Of a stretch of DNA of 24,084 bases, positions 1 through 9,200 are shown one piece after another (within the stretch, counting starts at the first letter, position 1; every line of letters starts with the position of its first letter). This stretch comes from JAMCXS01 sp964459065 (GTDB taxonomy: Bacteria > Acidobacteriota > Terriglobia > UBA7540), in assembly GCA_964459065.1 (NCBI GenBank), contig CAYWMN010000027.1, positions 1 through 24,084 on the forward strand. Direction: 5' to 3'. The translations under genes were made by a program, and so were the position numbers. The notes under the pieces are model-generated. The model was not told where the DNA came from. It did not search any database and saw only the letters and a program-made list of their open reading frames with translations.

Positions 1-712
1 GCTTCAGGGGAGCGTGGGCGATGTCGTATCCCGTATCAAACAAGTAGGGATAAGCGTTGGACTTGAAGATGTCGTCTTCAGGCGGAGGATCGTAGGGAGA
101 ATGGGGTTCGAGGAAATGCACGTAAAGGAAAAACGGCTGCGATTGGTGCCGGTCCAGCCAGGAAAGCACCCTCCTTGTGGTTCCCGGAGCCGTCAGGTCA
201 CTGCGGCCCGTGCGTTCGGTGATGTTGACGTCCTGCGCGCTGCCCTGGCCCTGGTAGTACTCGTCAAAGCCTCGGCCCGTCAGCCCCCTGCCGGCCAAAC
301 CATTGTTAACAAAGGCCGCTGTATAGTAACCATGGTATTTGAAGTCGGGCGCCATCATGGGGGTCTCTTTGTCAATCAGCGGCATCCCCGGCCGCCAGAA
401 CAGCGTCACCCCATGGCGGGATGGGTAAAGCGAGGTGTGCAGCGACCCAAAAGAAGGCGAGGTCCACGACGCCACCGTGAAAAAATGCGAAAATCGGACT
501 CCGCGCTCCGCCAGCCGGTCGATATTCGGACTCGTCTCACGGGGGTTGCCATAGCAATGCAACTGATCAGCCCGGAGCTGATCCAAGACCAATAAAACAA
601 CATTCATTTTAGGCGCTTGCGGGGCCCCGGCCGCCAGCGGCTCGAACCCCATCAAGACCACCAAAACACAAGCGCTTATTATCACCGTCGTGGGCAATCT
701 GCTGATCAGCAT
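1..712 (-). CDS. Sulfatase-like (alkaline phosphatase superfamily) exported protein, 3' end outside window
   Basis: Reading the minus strand from an ATG at 712 gives 237 codons that run off the left edge without a stop. AAGGAG lies 6 bases before the ATG. Residues 1-30 form a signal peptide (hydrophobic 10-22, then ALAAGA-like processing region). Next comes a sulfatase core start, NVVLLVLDQLRAD (37-49), where Asp44 would bind metal, then YGNPRETSPNIDRLAERGVRF (54-74) and a region ending YPSRHG (96-101). The usual formylglycine motif C/S-x-P-S-R is replaced here by T84-S-P-S-F, so there is no Cys or Ser to convert. A later FLYVHFLEPHSPYDPP stretch matches the family's histidine-containing loop. 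Thr is the nucleophile in LtaS- and phosphoethanolamine-transferase-type relatives, so this may be a hydrolase or transferase rather than an arylsulfatase. Family assignment is firm, substrate unknown. It is divergent from the BON gene. Confidence 0.85.
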   Translation of the reverse strand, partial: MLISRLPTTVIISACVLVVLMGFEPLAAGAPQAPKMNVVLLVLDQLRADQLHCYGNPRETSPNIDRLAERGVRFSHFFTVASWTSPSFGSLHTSLYPSRHGVTLFWRPGMPLIDKETPMMAPDFKYHGYYTAAFVNNGLAGRGLTGRGFDEYYQGQGSAQDVNITERTGRSDLTAPGTTRRVLSWLDRHQSQPFFLYVHFLEPHSPYDPPPEDDIFKSNAYPYLFDTGYDIAHAPLK

Positions 713-963
713 AACCCTCTCCTTAATTTCCGGAGTCCACTCTGTTTCGAGGCCGATGAGTACCATACTCCCGGCGCTTCCTGATTGCAACGGCAGAGCT
801 TTCTCACTGGCGGCGACGCCCCCAAGGCTAAAGCGCGAAGGAGAAAGGCATTCCCTAAGCATAAAGCACCGCCAGCGAACCTGACGCGACCAAGATACAT
901 CTAAATAAAGTGAACAAGGCCGAGGCGACAAGGGCAGCCCCGGCGGAAAGGAGTGCTAAGGCC
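713..963. other. Divergent intergenic region between sulfatase-like gene and BON gene
   Basis: About 250 bp separate the two divergent starts. The only symmetric element seen is a small dyad, GAGTA-CCA-TACTC, at 758-770, on the sulfatase side. No convincing -35/-10 pair was found for either gene; CTGACG with 17 bases to AATAAA just before 910 is weak. A GTG at 910 could extend the BON gene upstream by 18 codons, but that extension is not signal-peptide-like. Confidence 0.4.
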
Positions 964-1524
964 ATGAAAACTAATTTAAGAAAAGCTTTGTTACCAATAA
1001 TTTTCACCGGCCTTTTGGTCACTTTACCTATGTTCGCGTTTGGGGACGTCCGAACTCCCGGTTGGGTAGATCCGCCCAATCCGAGCACGTCTATCGGACA
1101 ACAGGTACGGCATCAGCTGTTAATGCTGCCATACTATGGGGTCTTTGATAACCTGGAGTACAAGGTGGAGGGACACCACGTGGAGCTTCTGGGACAGGTT
1201 ATTGATCCCACAACTAAATCCTCGGCAGGGAATGTCGTGAAGGACATCAAGGGGGTAACAAGCGTCACCAACAAGATCAAGGTCCTTCCCCTTTTCAGCA
1301 GCGATTGGCAAATTCGCCTTGCAGAGTACCGTGCAGTGTTCGGACATTCAGGCCTGTATCGTTACGCGATGGGGGCCCATCCGTCTATCCACATTATTGT
1401 GGACAACGGAGACGTGACGCTGGTCGGTGTCGTTTCCAACAAAATGGATAAAGAGATTGCCGGCATTGAGGCGAACATGGTGCCAGGAGTATTCTCCGTG
1501 ACCAACAATCTACGCGTTGGGTAA
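964..1524 (+). CDS. Exported double-BON-domain protein (OsmY-like)
   Basis: A 186-residue protein. The ATG at 964 was chosen over an in-frame GTG at 910 because it directly opens a signal peptide (basic MKTNLRK, hydrophobic 8-26, FAFG) and has AAGGAG about 10 bases upstream. Two BON domains follow, at about 43-108 and 115-185. Each has the typical helix followed by strands with V-x-L-x-G: VELLGQV in the first, VTLVGVV in the second, and each ends in the V-x-x-V-x-N-x-(I/L) signature (GVTSVTNKIKV and GVFSVTNNLRV). BON domains are thought to bind phospholipid surfaces, and periplasmic examples such as OsmY act in envelope stress or outer-membrane protein folding. It stands alone and is divergent from the sulfatase-like gene. 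Function beyond envelope association is not shown by the sequence. Confidence 0.85.
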   Translation: MKTNLRKALLPIIFTGLLVTLPMFAFGDVRTPGWVDPPNPSTSIGQQVRHQLLMLPYYGVFDNLEYKVEGHHVELLGQVIDPTTKSSAGNVVKDIKGVTSVTNKIKVLPLFSSDWQIRLAEYRAVFGHSGLYRYAMGAHPSIHIIVDNGDVTLVGVVSNKMDKEIAGIEANMVPGVFSVTNNLRVG

Positions 1525-1542
1525 CGGAATCTTACCGACGGG

Positions 1543-1558
1543 GGCGGCGCGCGCCGCC
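1543..1558. terminator. GC-rich palindrome after BON gene, possible terminator
   Basis: A perfect 16-base palindrome, GGCGGCGCGCGCCGCC, begins 18 bases after the BON stop codon. It would fold as a 6-bp GGCGGC/GCCGCC stem with a GCGC loop. No T-run follows, so intrinsic termination is uncertain. Confidence 0.35.
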
Positions 1559-1913
1559 TCCGCCCATCTCCCAAATCAAATCGATAATCCCAATCTTTTT
1601 CCCAATTTGTAAATCTCCTGGGCAAAGCAGCCCGAATCCCTCATGCCGGCAACCACCTGAAAAGTAAACCAATTTTGGCGCGACCATTGATGGCAAGGTC
1701 CATGAGCCCTTAACAATGACGGCTGAAAGCCAGGTGCGCCATTCTATTCGCCTGACCACGATAAGGTCGTTAGGGGTTCCCCAACAAACCATCGATGACA
1801 TAGCTCAAACATAAGAGAGCACTTAGCACAAGCCCAGGCCATGCAAAACGTCATATAAAGGCAACGGGCGGCACTGCCGAAAATAGCCTCATAAGACTTA
1901 CAGCGGATCGCCT

Positions 1914-1958
1914 GGCAAAACTGCCCGCCACCTGGAAGGGTCGGACTCAGCAAAGTGG
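1914..1958 (+). ncRNA. Possible structured RNA element upstream of DUF5666-like gene
   Basis: Bases 1921-1950 can fold as an interrupted hairpin: CTG/CAG, CCG/CGG and ACCT/GGGT steps with a GGAA (GNRA) loop at 1934-1937. GGCAAAA (1914-1920) precedes it and CAAAGTGG (1951-1958) follows it. The arrangement recalls the core of a class-I cyclic-di-GMP riboswitch, where GGCAAA and GACGCAAAG flank a GNRA-capped helix. The GACG part and the second helix with its GGCCTA and GGTAGC elements are not seen. It lies about 90 bases before the DUF5666-like start. This is a weak structural resemblance only. Confidence 0.15.
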
Positions 1959-2044
1959 CTTCGGGCGTGTCGGGAAATTTTGTCTGAATTCTCAAAAAAA
2001 GGGAAACCTGTGTCTTGAGATAACCGTCTATGTTAGAGACAACC

Positions 2045-3238
2045 ATGAAGAATTTTACTTTTTTCTTATTCTCGATCTTCGTTGCAGCAACTCTCGCGCC
2101 CGCGCCGGGAATGGCCACTCCCAGGTCAGGCGCAACAGCTCAAGCCGTAAAACCCATTGGCAGGGTAACGGCAATCCAACCAGGCCAATTAACCTTGCAT
2201 ACAGATGCCGGACCCCAATTGACCGTCAAGATTCCAGACGGGGTCTTTGTGCTGCGCGTGCCTCCTGGCGCAAAGAGCCTGGCAGGCGCAACCGGGATTA
2301 CGGTGGGCGACATCAGCGTGGGTGACCGCGTCCTGATCCTCGGGCCCGTCTCGGCCGATAAGAAATCCGTTCTGGCGCACCGCATCATCGTCATGAGCAA
2401 GAGCGCACTGGCCGAAGCCCACAAGAAGGAACAGCTTGAATGGCAGCAGCACGGTATCGGTGGAATCGTAAAGTCCCTGGACCCGGCATCCCGCAAAATC
2501 GTCATTGCAGTTCCCAACTTTCCGCCGAAGCCGGGAAACCCAACGCATCAGGTAACCCTCAGCCTGAATCCTCATGCTGAACTGTTGCGCTACGCTCCGG
2601 ATTCGATCAAGTTCAGCGATGCAAAGCCGAGCACCTTTGGAGCCATCAGGGTTGGAGACCAGGTTCGGGCGCTGGGCGATAAAAGCCCCAATGGAAGCGA
2701 ATTCACCGCGGAGAAACTCGTATCGGGTACATTCCGCAATATCGGGGGCACCGTAATTTCAGTTAATGCAACCCAAGACACGATTACGGTGAAAGATTTG
2801 GCGACCGGCAAGCCTCTGCTGGTGCGGGTCAATGCCGATTCGCAATTGCATCAGCTTCCGCAGAGGCTCGCTGTGGAGATCGCAAGGTTTAATGGCGGGG
2901 CAACAGCCGCCAGGGAAACTTCCGGCCCGCATGCAAGCGCTGCGAACGGTCGCCGGGAGCACGGCGAAGGGTTCGGCAGACAACAAGGCGAAGCGCCGGG
3001 GAGCTTCCAGCAGATGCTCGCAAAAACTCCGATGCTCGCTCTCAACGAATTGAAGACCGGCGAACCGCTGATTGTTGTCAGCACGGCTGGAGCGAAACCG
3101 GCCGAGGTGACGGCCATTGCCGTTTTGTCAGGTGTAGAACCAATCCTGCGGGCGCAGCCGAAAGGCAGCCGCAAAGTGGAGTTGGGTCCTTGGAACATGA
3201 GCATGGGTAGCGGAGGGGGAGAGGAAACCGGACCTTAA
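2045..3238 (+). CDS. Exported DUF5666-like protein
   Basis: A 397-residue protein. ATG at 2045 is preferred because MKNFTFFLFSIFVAATLAPAPGMA is a clean signal peptide; an in-frame ATG at 2030 adds five residues, and neither start has a strong ribosome binding site. The mature part has repeated beta-rich modules: IGRVTAIQPGQLTLHTDAGPQ (about 39-59) with ISVGDRVLILG (about 90-101), then GIVKSLDPASRKIVI (about 140-155) with IRVGDQVRALG (about 202-212), then GGTVISVNATQDTITVKD (about 233-250). This 'G-x-V-x-x-I-x-G-x-x-x-L ... V-G-D-x-V' pattern is typical of DUF5666-type OB-like repeats. The region at about 285-325 is low-complexity and charged. It precedes the TonB receptor on the same strand by about 145 bp. 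Molecular function is unknown. Confidence 0.7.
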   Translation: MKNFTFFLFSIFVAATLAPAPGMATPRSGATAQAVKPIGRVTAIQPGQLTLHTDAGPQLTVKIPDGVFVLRVPPGAKSLAGATGITVGDISVGDRVLILGPVSADKKSVLAHRIIVMSKSALAEAHKKEQLEWQQHGIGGIVKSLDPASRKIVIAVPNFPPKPGNPTHQVTLSLNPHAELLRYAPDSIKFSDAKPSTFGAIRVGDQVRALGDKSPNGSEFTAEKLVSGTFRNIGGTVISVNATQDTITVKDLATGKPLLVRVNADSQLHQLPQRLAVEIARFNGGATAARETSGPHASAANGRREHGEGFGRQQGEAPGSFQQMLAKTPMLALNELKTGEPLIVVSTAGAKPAEVTAIAVLSGVEPILRAQPKGSRKVELGPWNMSMGSGGGEETGP

Positions 3239-3255
3239 GGAAGGTTTCCAGCAAT

Positions 3256-3290
3256 GCAGGGGAGGCGCGTGTTGACAGCGCTTCCCCTGC
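3256..3290 (+). terminator. Strong hairpin between DUF5666-like gene and TonB receptor
   Basis: The arms are 3256-3268 (GCAGGGGAGGCGC) and 3278-3290 (GCGCTTCCCCTGC). They pair over 13 bp with a single G-T, around a 9-base loop. The hairpin starts 17 bases after the stop codon. No T-run follows, so it may be a Rho-independent terminator of non-canonical type, an RNA-stabilising 3' end, or an attenuator lowering expression of the downstream receptor. Confidence 0.45.
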
Positions 3291-3382
3291 GGGCCGGAAA
3301 TCAATGAATCCGGTCCCAGCGGCAACCCGTTGCCTACCCCCCTTAAAGAACCCAACCCGGAAAGATTGTGGAGGATTGCAGG

Positions 3383-6271
3383 ATGAAAGACTTGCTTAAG
3401 AAGCTTCAACGAAGGGTCCCGGCGTTGCTGGTGGCGGTAGGCTGTGCCGCGGCGCTTTTTGCGCAGACGGGACGAGTCAGCTTGAGCGGGCAAATTACGG
3501 ACCCATCCGGTGCGGCGATCCCGGCCGCCACTGTCCTGGTCACGGGTCCGGGTGGAACCTCGGTGGGCGCCCAGACCGACAACCAAGGCCGTTATGTTGT
3601 CCGCAATCTTGCGGCGGGCACCTACACCGTGGAAATCACCGCCAAAGGTTTTGCGGCCTTCACGAAGACAAACGTCAAGGTCACGCCCGAAAAGGCGCAA
3701 ACCTTGAACGCTCAACTTGCCGTAACGCTCGAAAAGCAGGAAGTCAACGTCGAAAGCGAATCAGAGCGGATTAGCGTCAACCCGGAGAGCAACGTGAGCG
3801 CCTTGGTGCTGAAAGGCAACGCGCTGAAGTCGCTTTCCGACGATCCCGATGAATTGGCGGATGAACTCCAGGCGCTGGCCGGGCCTGCGGCGGGGCCGAA
3901 CGGAGGCCAAATCTACATTGACGGCTTTCAGGGCGGGCAACTTCCCCCTAAGGATGCCATCCTGGAAGTGAGGGTGAACCAAAATCCCTTTTCAGCGCAA
4001 TACCACAGCCTCGGCTACGGCCGCATTGAAATTACCACCAAGCCCGGCTATCAGAAGTTTCATGGCCGCGTTTTTGCCTTTGGCAATGATTCGGCCTTCA
4101 ACTCCCGGAATCCCTTCGCGTCTGAAATTCCCGGTTATCACTCTGTCTTTTACTCCGGGAATGTCGGCGGCCCGATCGGGAAGAAGGCTTCCTTCTTCGT
4201 CGATGTGTACCGGAGAGATATCCAGGATGCCTCCGTCATCAATGCCGTCGTCCTGGATCAGAACCTCAACCAGACACCCTTCAACCAGGCGGTTCTCAGT
4301 CCTCGAACGCGAACGGCCGTGCGGCCGCGGATGGATTTCCAGCTCAGCAACAACAATGTTCTCGCGATCAGTTACCAGTACTGGAAAAATACCCGGAACA
4401 ACTCCGGCATCGGCCAGTTCGATCTGCCCTCGCAGGCTTACGACTCCACCGGACAGGAAAACGCCATCCAGGCGAATGACACGCAAGTCATAAGTTCCAG
4501 GACCGTGACCCAAACCCGCTTCCGGTATGAACATCAAACCAGCAGCCAACTACCACAGAGTCTGGTCCCGGCGGTGAGTGTTTTGGGCGCCTTCACATCC
4601 GGTGGAAGTTCCGCAGGAAACGCCATGGTGACCGAAGACGACTACGAGTTCCACAGCGTGACTTCCATGAGCCTCGGCAAGCACAACCTGACCTTTGGCG
4701 CACGGCTGATCGACGTCAATCAATCACAAAACACCACCGGCGGTTACAACGGAACGTTTACCTTTGATTCGCTTAACGCCTATCAGATTACCGAGCAGGG
4801 TCTCGCTCAGAACTTAACCCCCGCGCAAATTCTGGCCAACGGAGGCGGAGCCAGGCAGTTCGTCATTACGGCCGGGAATCCCGCCGCTGGAACCAATCTG
4901 GTTTACGTTGAGCCTTTTTTCGAGGACAACTGGCGCATCCGTCAGAACTTATCGCTCACCCTCGGTTTGCGCTTTGAAACCCAGAACCATCTCAGCAACC
5001 GTAACAACTGGGCTCCCAGGCTGGGATTTGCCTGGGGGATCGGTGGTGGGGGCGGGAAAGCCCCTAAGACCGTCTTGCGAGGAGGGTTCGGACTTTTCTA
5101 CGACCACTTCACGGAAGGCTCGGTGCTTCAGGCCGATCAGCTGAATGGGATTAATCAGCAGCGTTACGTGGTGAACTCGCCCGATTTCTTTCCACCGGCA
5201 ATTCCTCCGATCGATACCCTCTCAAGCTACGCCACCTATCCAACCATCTACCAGATCTCCCCGAACATGCGTTCGCCGTATACCCTCGAGTCGGCCATCG
5301 GGCTGGAGAGGCAGATAACCAGCAAGATCACGACGTCCGTGACCTACATTTACACCCACGGCGTCCACCAGTATTTGACTCGCAACATCAATGCGCCCCT
5401 GCCCGGGACCTTTGATCCCGCCGATCCCACGAGCGGCGTAAGGCCTTTGGGAGATATCGGAAACATCTATCAGTACGAGGCGACCGGCCTGTTCAATGAG
5501 AACCAGTTGATCGCCAACTTCAACATCCGCCTGGCTCCCATACAGATTTTCGGTTATTACACGCTCAGCTACGCCAACACCAACACCAACGGGATTAGCA
5601 GCTTCCCCATGAACCAGTACAACATCGCCCAGGATTACGGGCCGGCTGCCTTCGCCACGCGAAACCGTTTCTTTTTGGGCGGTTCGATGGGCTTGCCCTA
5701 CGGAATTAGCTTCAGCCCCTTTATGGTCGTCACGAGCGGCCGGCCCTATAACGTCACGATCGGCAACGACATAAACGGCGACTCCATTTTCAACGACCGT
5801 CCCGCGTTTGCTGCGGCCGGCGCAACCGGTCCCAATATCGTGGCCACTCGGTTTGGAATCTTCAATATTGATCCGGCTGCCGGCACACCCGTGATCCCAT
5901 TTGACTATTTGACCGGCCCGGGACGGTTTTCGATGAACGCACGCCTATCCAAGACTTTCGGCTTCGGCAAAGAAGTCGAAGGCGGTGGCGGAGGAGGAGG
6001 GCATCGCCATCGTCGCGGCGGACTTGGCGGGCGCGGACTGAGCGGCAGCAGTGGCAGTGGCTTCTGGCACCGGGGACAATCCGTCAACAGGCGCTATCAG
6101 TTGGAAATGGGCGTCATGGTACGCAATGTCTTCAACAAAGTGAACCTCGGGACGCCGGTTGGCAACCTTAGCTCGCCCATTTTTGGCCAGTCGAATTCCC
6201 TTGCGGGCGGGTTCTTTGGCAGCCAGTCCGCCAACCGCAGCATCAACCTGTTTATGAGGTTCAACTTCTAA
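3383..6271 (+). CDS. TonB-dependent receptor, Oar-like, with carboxypeptidase-regulatory-like domain
   Basis: A 962-residue outer-membrane protein. ATG at 3383 is chosen because GGAGG ends 8 bases upstream and a signal peptide follows (KKLQRRVPALLVAVGCAAALFAQ); an in-frame GTG at 3368 overlaps the ribosome binding site. Residues about 30-115 are a carboxypeptidase-regulatory-like fold (VSLSGQITDPSGAAIPAA, DNQGRYVVRNLAAGTYTVEI). A plug-like region follows (about 130-235; GQIYIDGFQGG, then YGRIEITTKPG), then a long barrel ending in LFMRFNF, with the C-terminal Phe typical of outer-membrane barrels. Such receptors are abundant in Acidobacteriota and are thought to import oligosaccharides or other bulky ligands with TonB energy. 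A Gly/His/Arg-rich run (about 867-896) sits late in the barrel. No SusD partner is adjacent. Ligand unknown. Confidence 0.9.
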   Translation: MKDLLKKLQRRVPALLVAVGCAAALFAQTGRVSLSGQITDPSGAAIPAATVLVTGPGGTSVGAQTDNQGRYVVRNLAAGTYTVEITAKGFAAFTKTNVKVTPEKAQTLNAQLAVTLEKQEVNVESESERISVNPESNVSALVLKGNALKSLSDDPDELADELQALAGPAAGPNGGQIYIDGFQGGQLPPKDAILEVRVNQNPFSAQYHSLGYGRIEITTKPGYQKFHGRVFAFGNDSAFNSRNPFASEIPGYHSVFYSGNVGGPIGKKASFFVDVYRRDIQDASVINAVVLDQNLNQTPFNQAVLSPRTRTAVRPRMDFQLSNNNVLAISYQYWKNTRNNSGIGQFDLPSQAYDSTGQENAIQANDTQVISSRTVTQTRFRYEHQTSSQLPQSLVPAVSVLGAFTSGGSSAGNAMVTEDDYEFHSVTSMSLGKHNLTFGARLIDVNQSQNTTGGYNGTFTFDSLNAYQITEQGLAQNLTPAQILANGGGARQFVITAGNPAAGTNLVYVEPFFEDNWRIRQNLSLTLGLRFETQNHLSNRNNWAPRLGFAWGIGGGGGKAPKTVLRGGFGLFYDHFTEGSVLQADQLNGINQQRYVVNSPDFFPPAIPPIDTLSSYATYPTIYQISPNMRSPYTLESAIGLERQITSKITTSVTYIYTHGVHQYLTRNINAPLPGTFDPADPTSGVRPLGDIGNIYQYEATGLFNENQLIANFNIRLAPIQIFGYYTLSYANTNTNGISSFPMNQYNIAQDYGPAAFATRNRFFLGGSMGLPYGISFSPFMVVTSGRPYNVTIGNDINGDSIFNDRPAFAAAGATGPNIVATRFGIFNIDPAAGTPVIPFDYLTGPGRFSMNARLSKTFGFGKEVEGGGGGGGHRHRRGGLGGRGLSGSSGSGFWHRGQSVNRRYQLEMGVMVRNVFNKVNLGTPVGNLSSPIFGQSNSLAGGFFGSQSANRSINLFMRFNF

Positions 6272-6285
6272 AATCCACCAGCGGC

Positions 6286-9200
6286 CTATGGGTTCGCCTT
6301 CCAGGGAACGACGGCCGGCCGGCTCATCCGCTGCAGAACGGCATTCAATTTTGCCAAATCCTCGGTCTTAATCTTGAGCCAGAGGACCATTGTCGACTGC
6401 ATCACCTTCAAATTTTGGTGAAACGCTGTTAGTGCGTCCGGCGTGGGAGCCGCGTCGGCGCTTTCAATAGCATGCTCGAGTTTCCCGAAGGCTCCCTTCA
6501 AGTAGCGAAGGCTCGCACGGTCACGAGAAGGCCCAAACTCACCTGAAAAGTCCGGGTTGGAAGGGGGAACAGGACCAAGCACCGCCGGCATCCGGCGCTC
6601 AATGGCCTCGAGGGCGCTTTTCAGCTTCGGGTGGTTCTCCGCCTCCGGCTGAAGCCGCTCCAGGCGTTTCTGCAGCGCCTGGGCATCCACGAGGGCTTGG
6701 GAGACTTGAGCGCGCACACCAACAATTTGCCGTGTCACATCGAATTGTTCTTTAAGGTCCGCAAGAGACACTTTCACTCTCGGGTCCATCGCCACCGCGA
6801 GGGGCTGAGAATAAGTCTTCCCGTCGACAATCAGCTTCGCCGTATATTGGCCGGGCACGGCCCATAACCCGGACTTCGCCCAAAGGTCAAAGCCGGTGGG
6901 AATAGTCGCATGGGGGTAGAGCAAATCCCACACAAAGCGGTGCATCCCCGGCTTGGCCGAAGGCAATTGCTTCTGGCGTACCCAGGAAGCCGCCACCTGG
7001 AGCTTGGCAGCGTTCACTCTCTTCACTTTTTCGGAACTTGAAAAACGGCGGACCAGATTGCCGGCGGGATCGTCAATTTCAAGCACCACGGGCCCGGCCG
7101 GTTTGGATTTCAGGTAGTAATCAAGAATCGCTCCCGTGGGCGGATTCTGCCCGGCAGGCTCATCGTGCGGAAGCGGCGTGCCCTCGTCAGTGCCGGAACG
7201 AATGCGGTAGGCTTTTGCGGGCCTGAAAAGCCAGGCATTCGAGGAAGCCACTTGCGCATCCAACTGCCGCAGTGGGGCAAGATCGTCAAGAACCCAGATG
7301 GAACGTCCATGGGTGGCTGCCACCAGGTCATCGCCCTGCACCCTGAGGTCGCGCACCGAAGCGCACGGAAGATTCAACTGCAAAGACTGCCAGTGATTGC
7401 CGTCATCAAAAGAGACGTAAACCCCCGTTTCCGTCCCGGCATAGAGCAAGCCTTTGCGCACGGGATCTTCGCGAACAACCCGAACGAAACTGCCTATGGG
7501 GATTCCACGGCTGATCTGCTGCCAGGTCTTGCCGCCGTTGCGGGTACGGTAAATGTAGGGCCGAAAATCGTCCAACCGGTGCCGGTCCACGGCGGCATAA
7601 GCCGTCTCTGCGTCAAAGGGTGAAGCTTCCATCATGCTGATCTTGCTCCAGGCCGTCAGGCCCGGAGGAGTGACGTTGCGCCACGTTCTTCCGCCGTTGT
7701 TGGTCAGTTGAATAAGTCCATCGTCGGTGCCGGCCCAGATTGTCCCCGCCGCAAGCGGTGAGGGCGCAATCGTATAAACTACGCCGCGACGGTTTCCGCC
7801 GGCCGTGTCGGCCGCCGTCGCAGGGTCGAGGTTGGGCGGGATGCCGGGGTTCGAACGCGTCAGGTCCGGACTCACAATCCGCCAGGTTTGCCCGCCGTTG
7901 GTGGTGCGAAAAATCACCTGGGAACCAAAGTAGAGCGCGTGCGGGTCGGCAGCAGAAAAGACCAGCGGTAACGTCCAGGTGTAGCGATAGACGCCCGGAT
8001 GCGCCAGGATGGGCGAGATGTCCTGGTCTTGATCGTTGAGGAGATTGAAGCGTGTGACGGTGGTTCCATCCGAACCTCCGTACAGGATCTCGGGATTGAG
8101 CGGATCGGGCGCAAGATATTCACTTTCACCGCCCACGTCAATCGGCCGCCAGGAATGACTGTTGATGCCAAGGTAGAGGCTGCGGCTGATGATGGCCACG
8201 GAACCCGAGTCCTGCTGCGAGCCATAAATCCAGTACGGAAAGCGGTCATCTGTGCTGATATGGTAAAGCTGCGCAGTCGGCTGATTGTACCAGGAGCTCC
8301 ACGTTCGCCCGCCGTTCACCGTGACCACCACTCCCTGGTCGCTCGAAATAATCATGCGGTTGGAGTCATCGGGCGCGATCCAGAGGCTGTGGTAATCATC
8401 GCCGCCCGGCGAGGCCTTCAGGACGGTGAAGGTTTTCCCGCCGTCCTGCGACCGGTAAAGCGCCGTATTGGCCACATAAACGACGTTTGGGTCCTTCGGG
8501 TCAACTGTCACCCCGCCAAAGTACCATCCCCTCCCCCAGAGACGCGTTTCGCCGTTCACGCACCGCCACGTCTTACCTCCGTTGTCGGACCGGTACAAGC
8601 CGCCTTTTTTTGCGTCGACGATGAGATAGATTCGGTTCGGATTGCCGGGAGCAAAGGCAATCCCGATACGGCCCAGACCTTCCGACGGCAGGCCGTGGCC
8701 CGTAAGGTGCTTCCAGGTGTTTCCATCATCCGTGGATTCATACAGTCCGCTGCCCGGTCCATTGGAAGGAGGGTAAACGCTCCAGGGCGGGCGGCGAGTC
8801 TGCCACAGCGCGGCATAGAGCGTGTGCGAATTGGCAGGATCAAAAGCCAGGTCGATGGCTCCGGTATCGTCATTTTTGAATAAGACTTTCTTCCAGGTCT
8901 TGCCGCCGTCCGTGGTACGGAACACCCCGCGCTGAGGATTTGAACCGTAGGCATGCCCTAAAGCCGCGACAAAAACGATATTCGAATTGCGGGGATCAAT
9001 CAAAACCCGCCCGATCTGCTGCGTGTTCCGGAGCCCGATGTGCATCCAGGTGCGGCCGCCATCCGTGGACTTGTACAGGCCGTTTCCATACGAAATGTCG
9101 GAACGCATGTCCGCCTCTCCCGTGCCGACATAGATCACATTGGGATCAGAGGGCGCCACCGCGATGGCGCCAATGGAAGCGATGGGCTCATGGTCAAAAA

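Larger units (their letters stand above)
1525..2044. other. Gene-free stretch of about 520 bp with hairpins and possible gene remnant
   Basis: No convincing gene is present. It begins with a GC palindrome just after the BON stop (1543-1558). A plus-strand open stretch at 1668-1814 (48 codons after an in-frame TAA, first ATG at 1716) reads fairly protein-like (IDGKVHEPLTMTAESQVRH) but has no ribosome binding site and no recognised match, so it could be a gene remnant. At 1914-1958 a hairpin capped by GGAA is flanked by GGCAAAA and CAAAG and may be a structured RNA. Minus-strand open frames at 1532-1801 and 1744-2118 have unnatural composition and overlap the next gene. No clear promoter for the DUF5666-like gene was found. 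Confidence 0.5.

Noticed and set aside
406..603. Minus-strand frame of 65 codons
   Set aside because: It is out of frame within the sulfatase-like gene, whose true frame starts at 712 and stays open to the left edge.
910..963. GTG upstream extension of the BON protein
   Set aside because: The added 18 residues are charged and come before a normal signal peptide; the ATG at 964 has a ribosome binding site.
1744..2118. Minus-strand 124-codon frame
   Set aside because: Overlaps the start of the DUF5666-like gene and has an unnatural Cys/Trp/Phe-rich composition with no ribosome binding site.
7999..8883. Plus-strand open frame of 294 codons
   Set aside because: It lies wholly antisense to the propeller gene, whose Asp-box motifs are unmistakable; the plus-strand product has no domain and arises from GC-rich codon use.
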